Assembly: GCF_015223355.1 (NCBI RefSeq)
Contig: NZ_JADFFK010000023.1
Location: 1-64,000 of the forward strand
DNA: 64,000 bases
Reading direction: 5' to 3'
Origin: Salipiger mangrovisoli
GTDB taxonomy: Bacteria; Pseudomonadota; Alphaproteobacteria; Rhodobacterales; Rhodobacteraceae
The position numbers were made by a program, and so were the translations under genes. This document shows, piece by piece, positions 9,536 through 18,749 of this stretch; positions within the stretch are counted from its first letter, which is position 1, and every line of letters begins with the position of its first letter. A model generated the notes under the pieces. The model was not told the DNA's origin. It was given only the letters and a program-made list of their open reading frames with translations, and made no database searches.

Positions 9536-9545
9536 GCCACTGCCT

Positions 9546-9566
9546 GCCCCGGTCAGTTTCCGGGGC
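9546..9566 (+). other. Stem-loop between aldolase and binding-protein genes
   Basis: GCCCCGG / CCGGGGC, 7 bp with a 7-nt loop, just after the aldolase stop. No T-run follows, so it is more likely an RNA-processing or stabilising hairpin than a full terminator. Confidence 0.45.
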
Positions 9567-9611
9567 CTGACTTTCGAAGAAAAGCAGTCAAACAGAACCG
9601 ACAGGGACCCC

Positions 9612-11159
9612 ATGAACACACTCAGAGCGACCACTTTCCTGATCGCCGCCACCCTTGCCGCGCCGCTTGCCGCGCAGCAGTCCGGCGGCCGCCTCGACAT
9701 CGTCGTGCAACCCGAGCCGCCGGGGCTGATGATGGGCCTCGTGCAGAATGGCCCGACGCAGCTGGTGGCGGGCGACATCTACGAGAGCCTGCTGCGCTAC
9801 AATTCCGACCTCGAGCCGCAGCCGAGCCTGGCCGAGAGCTGGGAGATATCGGACGACGGGCTGACCTACACCTTCCACCTGCATGACGGCGTCAAATGGC
9901 ACGACGGCGAGCCTTTCACCGCCGATGACGTGGTCTTCTCGGCCGATGTCTTCCTGCGCGAGACCCACGCCCGCCTGCGCGCCTCGCTGGCCTATGTGGA
10001 GAGCATCACCGCGCCCGACGACACCACCGTGGTGTTTCAGTTGAAGGAGCCTTTCGGCCCGTTCATCAACGCCTTCGAGACCGGCACCATGCCGATCGTG
10101 CCCAAGCACATCTACGAGGGCACCGACTATGCGACGAACGAGATGAACGCGACGCCGATCGGCACCGGCCCGTTCAAGTTCGATGAATGGGTGAAGGGCA
10201 GCTACATCCACCTGGTGAAGAACGAGGACTACTACCTCGACGGCAAGCCCTACCTCGACGAGGTCTATTACCGGGTGATCCCCGATGCCGCCGCCCGTGC
10301 CGTGGCCTTCGAGACCGGCGAGGTGGACGTGCTCCCCGGCGGGTCTGTCGAGAACTGGGACGTGCCGCGGCTGACCGAGATGGAGGGCGTTTGCTCGACC
10401 GGCGCGGGCTGGGAGTTCTTCGCGCCGCTGTCGTGGATGTGGATGAACAACCGCGAGGGGCCGACCTCGGACGTGCGCTTCCGCCAGGCGGTGATGTACG
10501 CGATGGACCGCGATTTCGTGAAGGACGTGGTGTGGAACGGATTCGGCAAGGTCGCGACCGGCCCCGTCGCCTCTTCGACCAACTACTACAGCGACGCGGT
10601 TACCCAGTACGACCACAACCCCGACAAGGCCAAGGAACTTCTGGCCGAGATGGGCTACGGCGGAGAGGCCGTGCGCATCCTGCCGTTGCCCTACGGCGAG
10701 ACCTGGCAGCGCTGGGCCGAGGCGGTGCGGCAGAACCTGTCCGAGGTCGGCATCAATGCCGAGATCGACAGCACCGACGTCGCGGGCTGGAACGAGAAGA
10801 CCTCGCAGTGGGACTATGATCTGGCCTTCACCTACCTCTACCAGTACGGCGACCCGGCGCTGGGCGTGTCGCGCAATTACGTGGCGAGCCAGATCAGCAA
10901 GGGCAGCCCCTGGAACAACGTCGAGGGCTACGAGAACCCCGAGCTCGACGCCAAGTGGACCGCCGCCGCCGGCATGGTGTCCGCCGAGGACCGCGCCGCC
11001 GCCTACGCCGAGATCCAGAAGGAGATCGTCGACGACGTGCCGGTTGCCTGGCTTCAGGAGCTGGAGTTCCCGACCATCTACCGTTGCAACGTCAAGGATC
11101 TGGTGACCACCGCCATCGGGATCAATGACGGTCCACGCGACGCCTGGGTCGAAGAGTAA
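9612..11159 (+). CDS. ABC transporter substrate-binding protein (family 5, peptide/opine type)
   Basis: Periplasmic binding protein of 515 residues in the DppA/OppA/NikA family. A signal peptide ends near residue 21 (LAAPLAAQQ). The family-5 core pattern is clear: QPSLAESWEISDDGLTYTF, GVKWHDGEPFTADDVVFS, GTGPFKFDEW and FRQAVMYAMDRD. Members bind peptides, opines, glycosides or nickel, and the ligand here cannot be read off. ATG 9612 gives the signal peptide directly. The next genes encode the matching permeases and ATPase, so this is the specificity part of a complete importer. Confidence 0.93.
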   Translation: MNTLRATTFLIAATLAAPLAAQQSGGRLDIVVQPEPPGLMMGLVQNGPTQLVAGDIYESLLRYNSDLEPQPSLAESWEISDDGLTYTFHLHDGVKWHDGEPFTADDVVFSADVFLRETHARLRASLAYVESITAPDDTTVVFQLKEPFGPFINAFETGTMPIVPKHIYEGTDYATNEMNATPIGTGPFKFDEWVKGSYIHLVKNEDYYLDGKPYLDEVYYRVIPDAAARAVAFETGEVDVLPGGSVENWDVPRLTEMEGVCSTGAGWEFFAPLSWMWMNNREGPTSDVRFRQAVMYAMDRDFVKDVVWNGFGKVATGPVASSTNYYSDAVTQYDHNPDKAKELLAEMGYGGEAVRILPLPYGETWQRWAEAVRQNLSEVGINAEIDSTDVAGWNEKTSQWDYDLAFTYLYQYGDPALGVSRNYVASQISKGSPWNNVEGYENPELDAKWTAAAGMVSAEDRAAAYAEIQKEIVDDVPVAWLQELEFPTIYRCNVKDLVTTAIGINDGPRDAWVEE

Positions 11160-11170
11160 CCTGGAGCCAC

Positions 11171-11196
11171 GGGGCGGGCCGGGTCCGGTCCGCCCC
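11171..11196 (+). other. Stem-loop between binding-protein and permease genes
   Basis: GGGGCGGGCC / GGTCCGCCCC, 10 bp allowing G-T pairs, with a 6-nt loop. Such hairpins after a binding-protein gene often stabilise its mRNA and keep it more abundant than the permease message. Confidence 0.5.
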
Positions 11197-11258
11197 TCAG
11201 CCGTCCTCTGGCGGGGGACAGGAACCAACGGGACGACCGGCGTGTCGAACGGGGGCCA

Positions 11259-12236
11259 ATGAGCATAGTCACAGTCATCCTGTCGCGGGCCTTCAAGGCT
11301 TTCGTGACGCTTCTGGCCATCGCGGTCCTGAACTTCTGCCTGCTGCACGCGGCGCCGGGCGATCCGGCGGTGGTGCTGGCGGGCGAGGCGGGGGCCGCAG
11401 ACGAGCAGATGATCGAGCAGCTGCGCGAGCGCTTCGGCCTCGATCAGCCGTTCCACGTGCAGCTTGGCAAATATGTCGGCAGCGTGCTGACGCTGGATCT
11501 GGGCTATTCCTTCCGGCAGGGCGCGCCGGTGGCGCAGTTGATCGCCGAGCGGCTGCCCGCGACGCTGCTGCTGACGCTGACCGCCTTCGTGATCTCGCTG
11601 GTGCTGGGCATCGCCTTCGGCGTGGCCGCCTCGGCGCGGGTGGGCAAAGCCTCCGACAGCCTGCTGACCACGCTGGCGCTGCTGTTTTACGCGACGCCGC
11701 TCTACTGGGCGGCGCTGATGGCGGTGCTGATCTTCTCGGTCTGGCTGGGCTGGCTGCCCGGCTTCGGCTACGAGACGGTGGGGGCGGGCTACACCGGACT
11801 GGCGCGGGCCTTCGACATCGCCAAGCACCTCGTGCTGCCGGCGCTGACGCTCGGCCTCTTCTTCATGGCGGTCTACATGCGGATGACCCGCGCCTCGATG
11901 CTCGAGGTCAGCCAGCTCGATTTCGTCAAGACCGCCAAGGCCAAGGGCCTCTCGGGCCCGGCCATCCGCCGCCGCCACATCCTGCGCAACGCGATCCTGC
12001 CGGTGGTGACATTGGCGGGCCTGCAGGCGGGGCAACTGGTCGGCGGCGCGGTGCTGACCGAGACCGTCTTCGCCTGGCCCGGCATCGGGCGGCTGATGTT
12101 CGAAAGCCTCGCGGCGCGCGACTACAACACCATTCTCGGCGTCTTCCTCGTCTCGGCGGCGATGGTGATCCTGTTCAACATCGTGACCGACATCGTCTAT
12201 CGGCTGGTCGATCCACGCATCGGCGCCAAGGCATGA
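11259..12236 (+). CDS. ABC transporter permease, DppB-like
   Basis: First inner-membrane permease of the importer, 325 residues, with six predicted segments. The N-terminal block (GDPAVVLAGEAG, then ERFGLDQPFHVQLGKYV) is the DppB/OppB signature. The binding-protein-dependent transport domain carries the coupling helix region KAKGLSGPAIRRRHILRNAILPV, which contacts the ATPase. ATG 11259 gives the usual short N-terminal tail before helix 1. The next permease gene starts 14 bp after its stop. Confidence 0.94.
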   Translation: MSIVTVILSRAFKAFVTLLAIAVLNFCLLHAAPGDPAVVLAGEAGAADEQMIEQLRERFGLDQPFHVQLGKYVGSVLTLDLGYSFRQGAPVAQLIAERLPATLLLTLTAFVISLVLGIAFGVAASARVGKASDSLLTTLALLFYATPLYWAALMAVLIFSVWLGWLPGFGYETVGAGYTGLARAFDIAKHLVLPALTLGLFFMAVYMRMTRASMLEVSQLDFVKTAKAKGLSGPAIRRRHILRNAILPVVTLAGLQAGQLVGGAVLTETVFAWPGIGRLMFESLAARDYNTILGVFLVSAAMVILFNIVTDIVYRLVDPRIGAKA

Positions 12237-12250
12237 GGAGGATCTGAACC

Positions 12251-13084
12251 ATGTGGAAACGCTTCTCTTCCAACATCGGGGCGATGCTCGGCGTGGTGCT
12301 GCTGCTGGCGGTGATCGCGGTCGCCATCTTTGCGCCCATTATCTTCTCGCACACGCCGTGGCAGATGGTTCAACGGCCGTTCCTGACGCCCTTCACCATG
12401 GATGGGCTGCCGCTCGGCACCGATACGCTGGGCCGCGACGTGGCCTCTCAGCTCGCCTACGGCGCGCGGGTGTCGCTGCTTGTGGGTCTCGTGTCGACGC
12501 TGGTGGCACTGCTGATCGGCGTGCCGCTGGGCGCGCTCGCGGGCTTTTACGGCAACTGGGTGGACGAGGGCGCGATGCGCTTCACCGAGTTCTTCCAGAC
12601 CATCCCCAACTTCGCGCTGGCCATCGTGCTGGTGGCGATCTTCGAGCCCACATTGGCCTCGATCACCATCGCCATCGCCATCGTCTCCTGGCCGCCGGTG
12701 GCGCGTCTGGTGCGGGCCGAGGTCATGTCGGTGCGCAAGCGCGAGTTCGTCGACGCGGCGCGTCTCGCGGGCCTGTCGCGCCCGCGCATCCTGCTGACGC
12801 AGGTGCTGCCCAACACCGTCTCGCCGATCATCGTCATGGCCTCGCTCATGGTCGCCACGGCGATCCTGCTGGAAAGCTCGCTGTCCTTCCTCGGCCTTGG
12901 CGATCCCAACGCGATGAGCTGGGGCTACATGATCGGCGCGGCGCGCACGGTGATCCGCAGCGCGTGGTGGCTCAGCTTCTTTCCCGGCATCGCCATCGTC
13001 CTCACGGTGCTGGCGCTGAACCTTATCGGCGAGGGGCTGAACGATGCCCTCAATCCTCACCTCAGCCGGAAGGGCAAGGCATGA
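12251..13084 (+). CDS. ABC transporter permease, DppC-like
   Basis: Second permease, 277 residues. It has the DppC-type beginning with one helix, the periplasmic PLGTDTLGRDV signature (here LPLGTDTLGRDVAS) and the coupling motif EFVDAARLAGLSRPRI. The C-terminus NLIGEGLNDALNPHL is also family-typical. It overlaps the ATPase gene by the four bases ATGA, a sign of translational coupling. Confidence 0.95.
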   Translation: MWKRFSSNIGAMLGVVLLLAVIAVAIFAPIIFSHTPWQMVQRPFLTPFTMDGLPLGTDTLGRDVASQLAYGARVSLLVGLVSTLVALLIGVPLGALAGFYGNWVDEGAMRFTEFFQTIPNFALAIVLVAIFEPTLASITIAIAIVSWPPVARLVRAEVMSVRKREFVDAARLAGLSRPRILLTQVLPNTVSPIIVMASLMVATAILLESSLSFLGLGDPNAMSWGYMIGAARTVIRSAWWLSFFPGIAIVLTVLALNLIGEGLNDALNPHLSRKGKA

Positions 13085-14691
13085 GCACTCTGTCCATCGA
13101 GCACCTCAGCATCGGGCTGCCGCAGGGCGCCGACCGGGCCTTCGCGGTGGAGGACGTCTCTTTTGCCATCGAGAAGGGCGAGATCCTCTGCGTCGTCGGC
13201 GAGAGCGGTTCGGGCAAGTCGATGACCGCCAATGCGCTGATGGGGCTGCTGCCACCGGGCGTGACGGTGAAATCCGGCCGCGCCCTGTTCGAGTCGCGCG
13301 ACATCCTGCGCTTGCCCGAGGCCGAGAAGCAGGCGCTGCGCGGCGCGCGCATCGCGATGATTTTTCAGGAGCCGATGACCGCGCTCAATCCGCTGATGCG
13401 CATCGGCGAGCAGATCGCCGAGGTCTTTGCCGCACATGACCGATTCAGCCAGCAGGAGCGCCGCGACAAGGCGCTGAACCTCGTGCGCGAGGTGGGCCTG
13501 CCGGACCCCGAGAAGATCATCCGCGCCTATCCCTTCCAGCTCTCGGGCGGGCAGCGGCAGCGGGCGATGATCGCCATGGCGTTGGCGCTGGAGCCCAAGC
13601 TGCTGATCGCCGATGAGCCGACCACCGCGCTCGACGTGACGACGCAGGCGCAGATTCTCAAGCTGATCCTCGACCTGCGCGACAGGCGCGGCATGGCGGT
13701 GATGTTCATCACCCACGACTTCGGCGTGGTGGCCGAGATCGCCGATCAGGTGATCGTCATGCGCGAGGGCAGGGTGGTCGAACGCGGCATCGCGGCCAAG
13801 GTGCTCACCGACCCGCAGCACGACTACACGCGCCGCCTTCTGGACGCGATCCCTACCGGAAAGCTGCCACCCGCCCGCGCCCCGCGCGAGGTGCCGGCGC
13901 TGGAGATCAAGGGGCTGCGCAAGGTCTACCGCACCGGCGGCGGCTTCTTCCGTCCGGTGCGCGAGGTGCGCGCGGTGGACGACGTCTCGCTCACCGTCGG
14001 GCGCGGCGAGGTGCTGGGGCTGGTGGGCGAGTCCGGCTCGGGCAAGTCGACGCTGGGCCGCACCGCGGTGCGGCTGGTGACGCCCGACGGCGGGCAGGTG
14101 CTGGTCGGCGGCAGCGATCTTGCGGCCCTGTCCGAGGAGGAACTGAGAAAGCAGCGCCACAAGGTGCAGATGGTGTTCCAGGACCCCTACGCCTCGCTCA
14201 ATCCGCGCCAGCGGATCATGGGCGCGCTGACCGACGGGCCGATCACCAAGGGCGTGCCGAAGGCTCAGGCGCAGGCCCGCGCGAAGGAACTGCTGGAGAT
14301 CGTCGGGCTTGGCGCAGATGCCGCCAGCCGCTTCCCGCATGAATTCTCGGGTGGCCAGCGCCAGCGCATCGGCATCGCCCGCGCGCTCGCCATGGACCCC
14401 GAGCTGATCATCGCCGACGAGGCGGTCTCGGCGCTCGACGTGTCGATCCAGGCGCAGGTGCTGGACCTTCTGCGCGATCTGCGCGAGCGTTTCGAGTTGT
14501 CGATCCTCTTCATCACCCACGACCTGCGGGTGGCGGCGCAGCTCTGCGACAGGATCGCGGTGATGAAAAAGGGCAAGCTGGTGGAGATCGGAACCGTGCA
14601 CGATATTTTCCTCAATCCCCAACAGGAGTACACGCGGCAACTGCTGGCCGCCGTGCCGGGCGCCGGCTGGGCCAAGGCGGGCGCCGCATGA
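13081..14691 (+). CDS. Fused ABC ATPase (DppD-DppF type)
   Basis: One 536-residue cytoplasmic protein carries both nucleotide-binding domains that power the importer. Domain 1 has Walker A GESGSGKS at 40-47, signature LSGGQRQR and Walker B LLIADEP. Domain 2 repeats these ([28 protein letters not shown]). Each domain carries the OppD/F-type C-terminal extension with [15 protein letters not shown] and [15 protein letters not shown]. In many species DppD and DppF are separate genes; fusion is common in Rhodobacterales and needs no frameshift. It overlaps both neighbours by ATGA. Confidence 0.95.
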   Translation: MSTLSIEHLSIGLPQGADRAFAVEDVSFAIEKGEILCVVGESGSGKSMTANALMGLLPPGVTVKSGRALFESRDILRLPEAEKQALRGARIAMIFQEPMTALNPLMRIGEQIAEVFAAHDRFSQQERRDKALNLVREVGLPDPEKIIRAYPFQLSGGQRQRAMIAMALALEPKLLIADEPTTALDVTTQAQILKLILDLRDRRGMAVMFITHDFGVVAEIADQVIVMREGRVVERGIAAKVLTDPQHDYTRRLLDAIPTGKLPPARAPREVPALEIKGLRKVYRTGGGFFRPVREVRAVDDVSLTVGRGEVLGLVGESGSGKSTLGRTAVRLVTPDGGQVLVGGSDLAALSEEELRKQRHKVQMVFQDPYASLNPRQRIMGALTDGPITKGVPKAQAQARAKELLEIVGLGADAASRFPHEFSGGQRQRIGIARALAMDPELIIADEAVSALDVSIQAQVLDLLRDLRERFELSILFITHDLRVAAQLCDRIAVMKKGKLVEIGTVHDIFLNPQQEYTRQLLAAVPGAGWAKAGAA

Positions 14692-15581
14692 AGGGCGTCA
14701 TCACGACCACCGGCGGGGTCGATCTCTGGCCGCATTTCAGCGGGGTCTTCGCCGAGGATGCGCCGGAGCTGACCGTCATGCGGCGCGAGGATGTCTCCGA
14801 TCCGGCGCAGGTGGATTTCGTCTTCACCTTCATCCCGCCCGCGGACCTCTTCGAGGGGATGACCGGCCTAAAGGCGATCTTCTCCGCGGGGGCGGGCACC
14901 GATGCGATCATGGCCTGCCCGTCGCGCCCCGAGCATGTGCCGGTCTTTCGGGTCGAGGATGCCGACCAGGCGCTGCAGATGGCGGGTTTTGCCGCCTTCC
15001 ACGTGCTCTGGCATCACCGCGACATGGGCCGCTACGTGGCGCAGCAGGCCGGCGGGGCGTGGGCGCGCAGGCTCATCGGGCTGTCGCCGGCCTACCGTCG
15101 CGTCGGGGTTCTGGGGTTCGGCCACATGGGCCGCGCCATCGCCAAGGGGTTGATGGGGCTTGGATATCCGGTGGCGGGCTATTCGCGCCGCGCGCCTGAA
15201 CCGGCGGAGCCGGGCGTGGAGCATTTCCACGGTGACGGCCTCGACGCGTTTCTCGCCAGCACCGACATTTTGGTGAACGTGCTGCCACTCACCGATGCCA
15301 CGCGCGGGCTGATCGACTCAGGGTTCCTGTCGAAGCTGCCGCAGGGCGCTGCGCTGGTGCAGATGGGACGCGGCGGGCAGGTGGTCGAGGACGACCTGAT
15401 TGCCCAGCTCGACAGCGGGCACCTCTCGGGTGCGTCGATGGACGTCTTCGAGGTCGAGCCCTTGCCGCAGGACCACCCGCTCTGGTCCCATCCCAGGGTG
15501 CTCGTCACCCCGCATGTCGCCAGCATTCCCGAACGCCGTTTCGTCGTGCAGGCGGTGCGTGAACGCCTGTCTTCCCTCTGA
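14688..15581 (+). CDS. D-isomer-specific 2-hydroxyacid dehydrogenase (GhrA-like)
   Basis: NAD(P)-dependent reductase of 297 residues resembling glyoxylate/hydroxypyruvate reductase A. The dinucleotide fold carries GFGHMGRAIAKGL. The catalytic region shows MGRGGQVVEDDLIAQL, DVFEVEPLPQDHPLW and the active-site His in TPHVAS. The protein ends about 15-20 residues sooner than usual after the last motif; no frameshifted continuation is visible downstream, so this seems to be its natural end. It overlaps the ATPase gene by ATGA. In this operon it may reduce or oxidise a keto/hydroxyacid released from the imported compound. Confidence 0.9.
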   Translation: MKGVITTTGGVDLWPHFSGVFAEDAPELTVMRREDVSDPAQVDFVFTFIPPADLFEGMTGLKAIFSAGAGTDAIMACPSRPEHVPVFRVEDADQALQMAGFAAFHVLWHHRDMGRYVAQQAGGAWARRLIGLSPAYRRVGVLGFGHMGRAIAKGLMGLGYPVAGYSRRAPEPAEPGVEHFHGDGLDAFLASTDILVNVLPLTDATRGLIDSGFLSKLPQGAALVQMGRGGQVVEDDLIAQLDSGHLSGASMDVFEVEPLPQDHPLWSHPRVLVTPHVASIPERRFVVQAVRERLSSL

Positions 15582-15597
15582 TTCCGGACTTTCAATC

Positions 15598-16986
15598 ATG
15601 ACAGACCCCAACGACCTCACCGCCCGCGAGCTTGCCGCCCGCGTCCGCAGCGGCACGCTCAAGGCGCGCGAGGTGACCCGCGCCACGCTCGACCGGGTGG
15701 CGCGGCTCAACCCGGCGATCAATGCCATCGTGCAGGACACCGGCGAAGAGGCGATGCGCGATGCCGAGGCACTGGACGCCCGCATTGCGGCCGGCGAGGA
15801 AGGCGGCGCGCTGGCGGGCGTGCCGGTGACGGTCAAGGTGATCGCCGACCAGAAGGGCTATGCGACCACCAATGGCACGACGCTGGCCAAGGATCTGATC
15901 GCCACCGAGGACAGCCCGTTCCTGCGCAACATGCGCGCGCAGGGGGCCATCGTGGTCGGGCGCACCAACTGCCCGGCCTTCTCCTACCGCTGGTTCAGCT
16001 CCAACAAGCTGCATGGCACCACCAGCAACCCGCACAACCCGGGACTGACTCCCGGCGGGTCCTCGGGCGGGGCCGGGGCGGCCACGGCGGCGGGGCTGGG
16101 TCATATCGCCCATGGCACCGACATCGCCGGCTCGATCCGCTACCCGGCCTATGCCTGCGGCGTGCAGGGGCTGCGGCCGACACCCGGGCGGGTGCCCGCG
16201 TTCAACCAGTCCGGCCCGGACCGCGCCATCGGTCCGCAGCTGATGGCCGTGGCGGGGCCGCTGGCGCGCCGGGTGGACGACCTGCGGCTGGGGCTCGAGG
16301 GCATGTCGGGCTATGCGCCCGACGATCCATGGAGCGCGCCCGTGCCGCTCACCGGCCCCGCGGTCGCGCCGCGCGTCGCGCTGGTGAAGCGCCCCGGCGG
16401 CATCGATACCGACCCGCGCATCCTCGAAGACCTCGAGCGCGCGGCAGAAGTCCTGCGTAACGCGGGCTGGCAGGTCGAGGAACCGACACAGGTGCCCGAC
16501 ATCCGCGAGGCGGTAGAGCTTCAGATCGACCTGTGGCTCTCGGACGCGCATTCCGACAAGCTGGCGGCAGCGAAGCTTGAGGGCGATCCGGGTGCCATCG
16601 CGCTGCTTTCCTTCTACGAGGAGCGTGCGCGGGGCATCGACCTCGCGACGTTCAGCGCGCTTTTCAGCCGTCGGGCGCGGTTGATCCGGGCCTGGCGCGC
16701 CTTCCTCGTCGACTACCCGCTGGTGCTGATGCCGGTCTCGGCCGAGCTGCCCTTCGCGCAGGACGAAGACCTCCGGGGTCCCGAGGCGCTGGCGCGGCTG
16801 TGGGAGGCGCAGGTGCCGCAGATCGGCATCCCGCTGCTTGGGCTTCCGGCGCTCTCGGTCTGCTCGGGAGTGGAGGCGGGGGTGCCCTGCGGCGTCCAGC
16901 TCGTCGCGCCGCCGTGGCGCGAGGACCTCTGTCTCGACGCGGGCGAGGTGCTGGAGCGCAGCTTCGGTCTGCATCCACCGGGGTGA
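15598..16986 (+). CDS. Amidase (amidase signature family)
   Basis: Hydrolyses a carboxylic amide to acid and ammonia or amine, 462 residues. The Ser-cisSer-Lys triad is visible: K80 in VTVK, S155 in PGGSSGG and S179 in GTDIAGSIR. Family members include aliphatic and aryl amidases and GatA. Here the C-terminal half is not GatA-like and there is no gatB/gatC, so a catabolic amidase is preferred. It is the last gene of the GntR-controlled operon, 16 bp after the dehydrogenase, and is followed by a terminator. Its presence suggests that the imported substrate or an intermediate has an amide bond. Confidence 0.92.
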   Translation: MTDPNDLTARELAARVRSGTLKAREVTRATLDRVARLNPAINAIVQDTGEEAMRDAEALDARIAAGEEGGALAGVPVTVKVIADQKGYATTNGTTLAKDLIATEDSPFLRNMRAQGAIVVGRTNCPAFSYRWFSSNKLHGTTSNPHNPGLTPGGSSGGAGAATAAGLGHIAHGTDIAGSIRYPAYACGVQGLRPTPGRVPAFNQSGPDRAIGPQLMAVAGPLARRVDDLRLGLEGMSGYAPDDPWSAPVPLTGPAVAPRVALVKRPGGIDTDPRILEDLERAAEVLRNAGWQVEEPTQVPDIREAVELQIDLWLSDAHSDKLAAAKLEGDPGAIALLSFYEERARGIDLATFSALFSRRARLIRAWRAFLVDYPLVLMPVSAELPFAQDEDLRGPEALARLWEAQVPQIGIPLLGLPALSVCSGVEAGVPCGVQLVAPPWREDLCLDAGEVLERSFGLHPPG

Positions 16987-17001
16987 CGCGCAAAAGCACA
17001 G

Positions 17002-17028
17002 CGCGCGCCGGACCGGCGCGCGACTTTT
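17002..17028 (+). terminator. Terminator of the aldolase-ABC-amidase operon
   Basis: CGCGCGCCG / CGGCGCGCG perfect 9-bp stem with loop GAC, followed by ACTTTTC, just after the amidase stop. Confidence 0.75.
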
Positions 17029-17113
17029 CGGCAATTCTGCAAGGGGATGACCACAACGCGCGGCAAGGAGCGCGTCCCCTTCGGGGAAGGTCTGTTCAAC
17101 ATCGAAGGGGGGA

Positions 17114-17190
17114 TGGTAGCGGAGGAGGGACTTGAACCCCCGACACGCGGATTATGATTCCGCTGCTCTAACCAACTGAGCTACTCCGCC
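17114..17190 (-). tRNA. tRNA-Met (CAU), elongator
   Basis: On the minus strand a 77-nt cloverleaf including CCA: acceptor GGCGGAG, D-arm with AGCTCAGTTGGTTAGAGC, anticodon stem GCGGA / TCCGC around loop ATCATAA (anticodon CAT), and T-loop GGTTCAAGTCC. The overall sequence resembles alphaproteobacterial elongator tRNA-Met; a lysidine-modified tRNA-Ile with CAU is the less likely alternative. The G1-T72 pair at the acceptor end is a wobble. Confidence 0.92.
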
Positions 17191-17282
17191 AAGAAGTGAG
17201 CGCTGAATATGGTTATGGGCCGGGAGGGTCAAGCGGAAAAATCACCTGCCGTGGCGGAAATTTCAGCCCCCCTTCCACGCGC

Positions 17283-18590
17283 TCATTTCACGATGGTCTC
17301 GTCCCTCACGAAGAGGTTCGCCCAGGCCCGGTCGATCAGTTCCGGAGTCATCCGATGTTCCCAGCCTTCGAAGTCGCAGATGGCCTTCATCTGGTCGATC
17401 AGGAAGACCGGCTGATAGTTGGCGTAGACATTGCCGATGGTCGGATACTTGCTCTTCAGCAGGTAAACGAGCGCGGCCTCGTCGAGCACCATCTGCTTCT
17501 TGCGCGCGACCATGGCGAAGATCTTCAGGTAGTCCTGCTGGTTCGGCCCGTCGATCTTGATCTTGAAGAAGATCCGGCGCAGCGCCGCCTTGTCGAAGAT
17601 CTCGTTCGGATGGAAGTTGGTCGAGAAGATCACCAGCGTGTCGAAGGGCACCTCGAACTTCTCGCCCGATTGCAGGGCGAGGATGTCCTTGCTCTCCTCG
17701 AGCGGCACGATCCAGCGGTTGACCAGCTTCTGCGGCGGCTCGGCCTGGCGGCCAAGGTCGTCGACGATGAACAGCCCGCCGGTGGATTTCAGTTGCAGCG
17801 GGGCCTGGTAGGTGCGCGCCGTGGGGTTGTACACGAGATCGAGCATGTCGAGCGACAGCTCGCCGCCGGTGATCACCGTCGGGCGGTCGCAGAGCACGTA
17901 GCGGGTGTCGAAACGGTTGGTTCGGCGCAGGCGGGTGGGGTCCTCGAGTTCGGCCTCGGCGGCGGAATGCACGATCGGGTCGTAGACGGTGATCACCTGG
18001 CCCGAATACTCGATGGCGCGGGGCACATAGATCCGGTCGCCCAAGGCCTCGCGGATGCCGTTGGAGATCGAGGATTTGCCGTTGCCCGGCGGTCCGTACA
18101 TCAGGATCGACCGGCCCGCGCTGACCGCCGGGCCGAGGTGCGACAGCAGTTCGTTCGGCAGTACAAGATGGCCCATCGCGCCGGTCAACGCCTCGCGGGT
18201 GACCTGGATGTTGCGGATCGACTGGCGCTGCACCTGCTCGCGGTAGGCCGAGAGCGGCACCGGCATCGGCCCGAAATACTCTGACTGCGACAGCGCGTCG
18301 AGCGCGCGGGCCTTGCCACTGTCGGTGAGCTGGTAGTGCATCTCGCTTGCCAGCGCGTCGCCGCGCGTGCCCATCGCCTCGACCAGCCCCTGCGCGCGCG
18401 CCAGGTCGACCAATTCCTGGGTGATCACGATGGGCAGGCAGACGGCGCGCGCCAGTTCCGTGACGACGTTGGTGTTCTTGCGGAACAGCGTTTTCAGCAC
18501 GATGTCGCGCATCATGGTGCGCGGCAGCGCCATGTCCTCGAGCCGTTTCGGTGCCGGTGGCGCGACGACGCCGGAAGCCTGCATGTTCAT
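17283..18590 (-). CDS. AAA-family ATPase of unknown role
   Basis: A 435-residue ATPase. The N-terminal 100 residues look like a helical/winged-helix module. The AAA domain starts near residue 155, with Walker A GPPGNGKS at 166-173 and a Walker B-like FIVDDLGR near 265, then the sensor region (IFSTN). The C-terminus is helical. Close homologues are common in Rhodobacterales but have no established function. The MoxR-like style suggests a remodelling or regulatory ATPase. It lies next to the tad locus on the same strand but is cut off from it by the oppositely oriented reductase gene, so a pilus role is only a guess. ATG 18590 begins MNMQASG; longer starts add low-complexity residues. Confidence 0.8.
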   Translation of the reverse strand: MNMQASGVVAPPAPKRLEDMALPRTMMRDIVLKTLFRKNTNVVTELARAVCLPIVITQELVDLARAQGLVEAMGTRGDALASEMHYQLTDSGKARALDALSQSEYFGPMPVPLSAYREQVQRQSIRNIQVTREALTGAMGHLVLPNELLSHLGPAVSAGRSILMYGPPGNGKSSISNGIREALGDRIYVPRAIEYSGQVITVYDPIVHSAAEAELEDPTRLRRTNRFDTRYVLCDRPTVITGGELSLDMLDLVYNPTARTYQAPLQLKSTGGLFIVDDLGRQAEPPQKLVNRWIVPLEESKDILALQSGEKFEVPFDTLVIFSTNFHPNEIFDKAALRRIFFKIKIDGPNQQDYLKIFAMVARKKQMVLDEAALVYLLKSKYPTIGNVYANYQPVFLIDQMKAICDFEGWEHRMTPELIDRAWANLFVRDETIVK

Positions 18591-18749
18591 TGGTGCCTTG
18601 CCCTGTTCCCGTCTTGCGGCCCGCGTTGGTGCGGCCGAGGAAACTTCAGCATTGTGGCAAGAGCTTGTCTGGGCGCGGGAATTGCCGGGGCGACTTGCGC
18701 GAAAGCCGTCGGTACGAAAAGCTGGCCGGGCAGGGCGAAGGAGGCAGAG

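Noticed and set aside
9588-12035. Minus-strand open frame of 815 codons
   Set aside because: Antisense to the binding-protein and permease genes; no domain.
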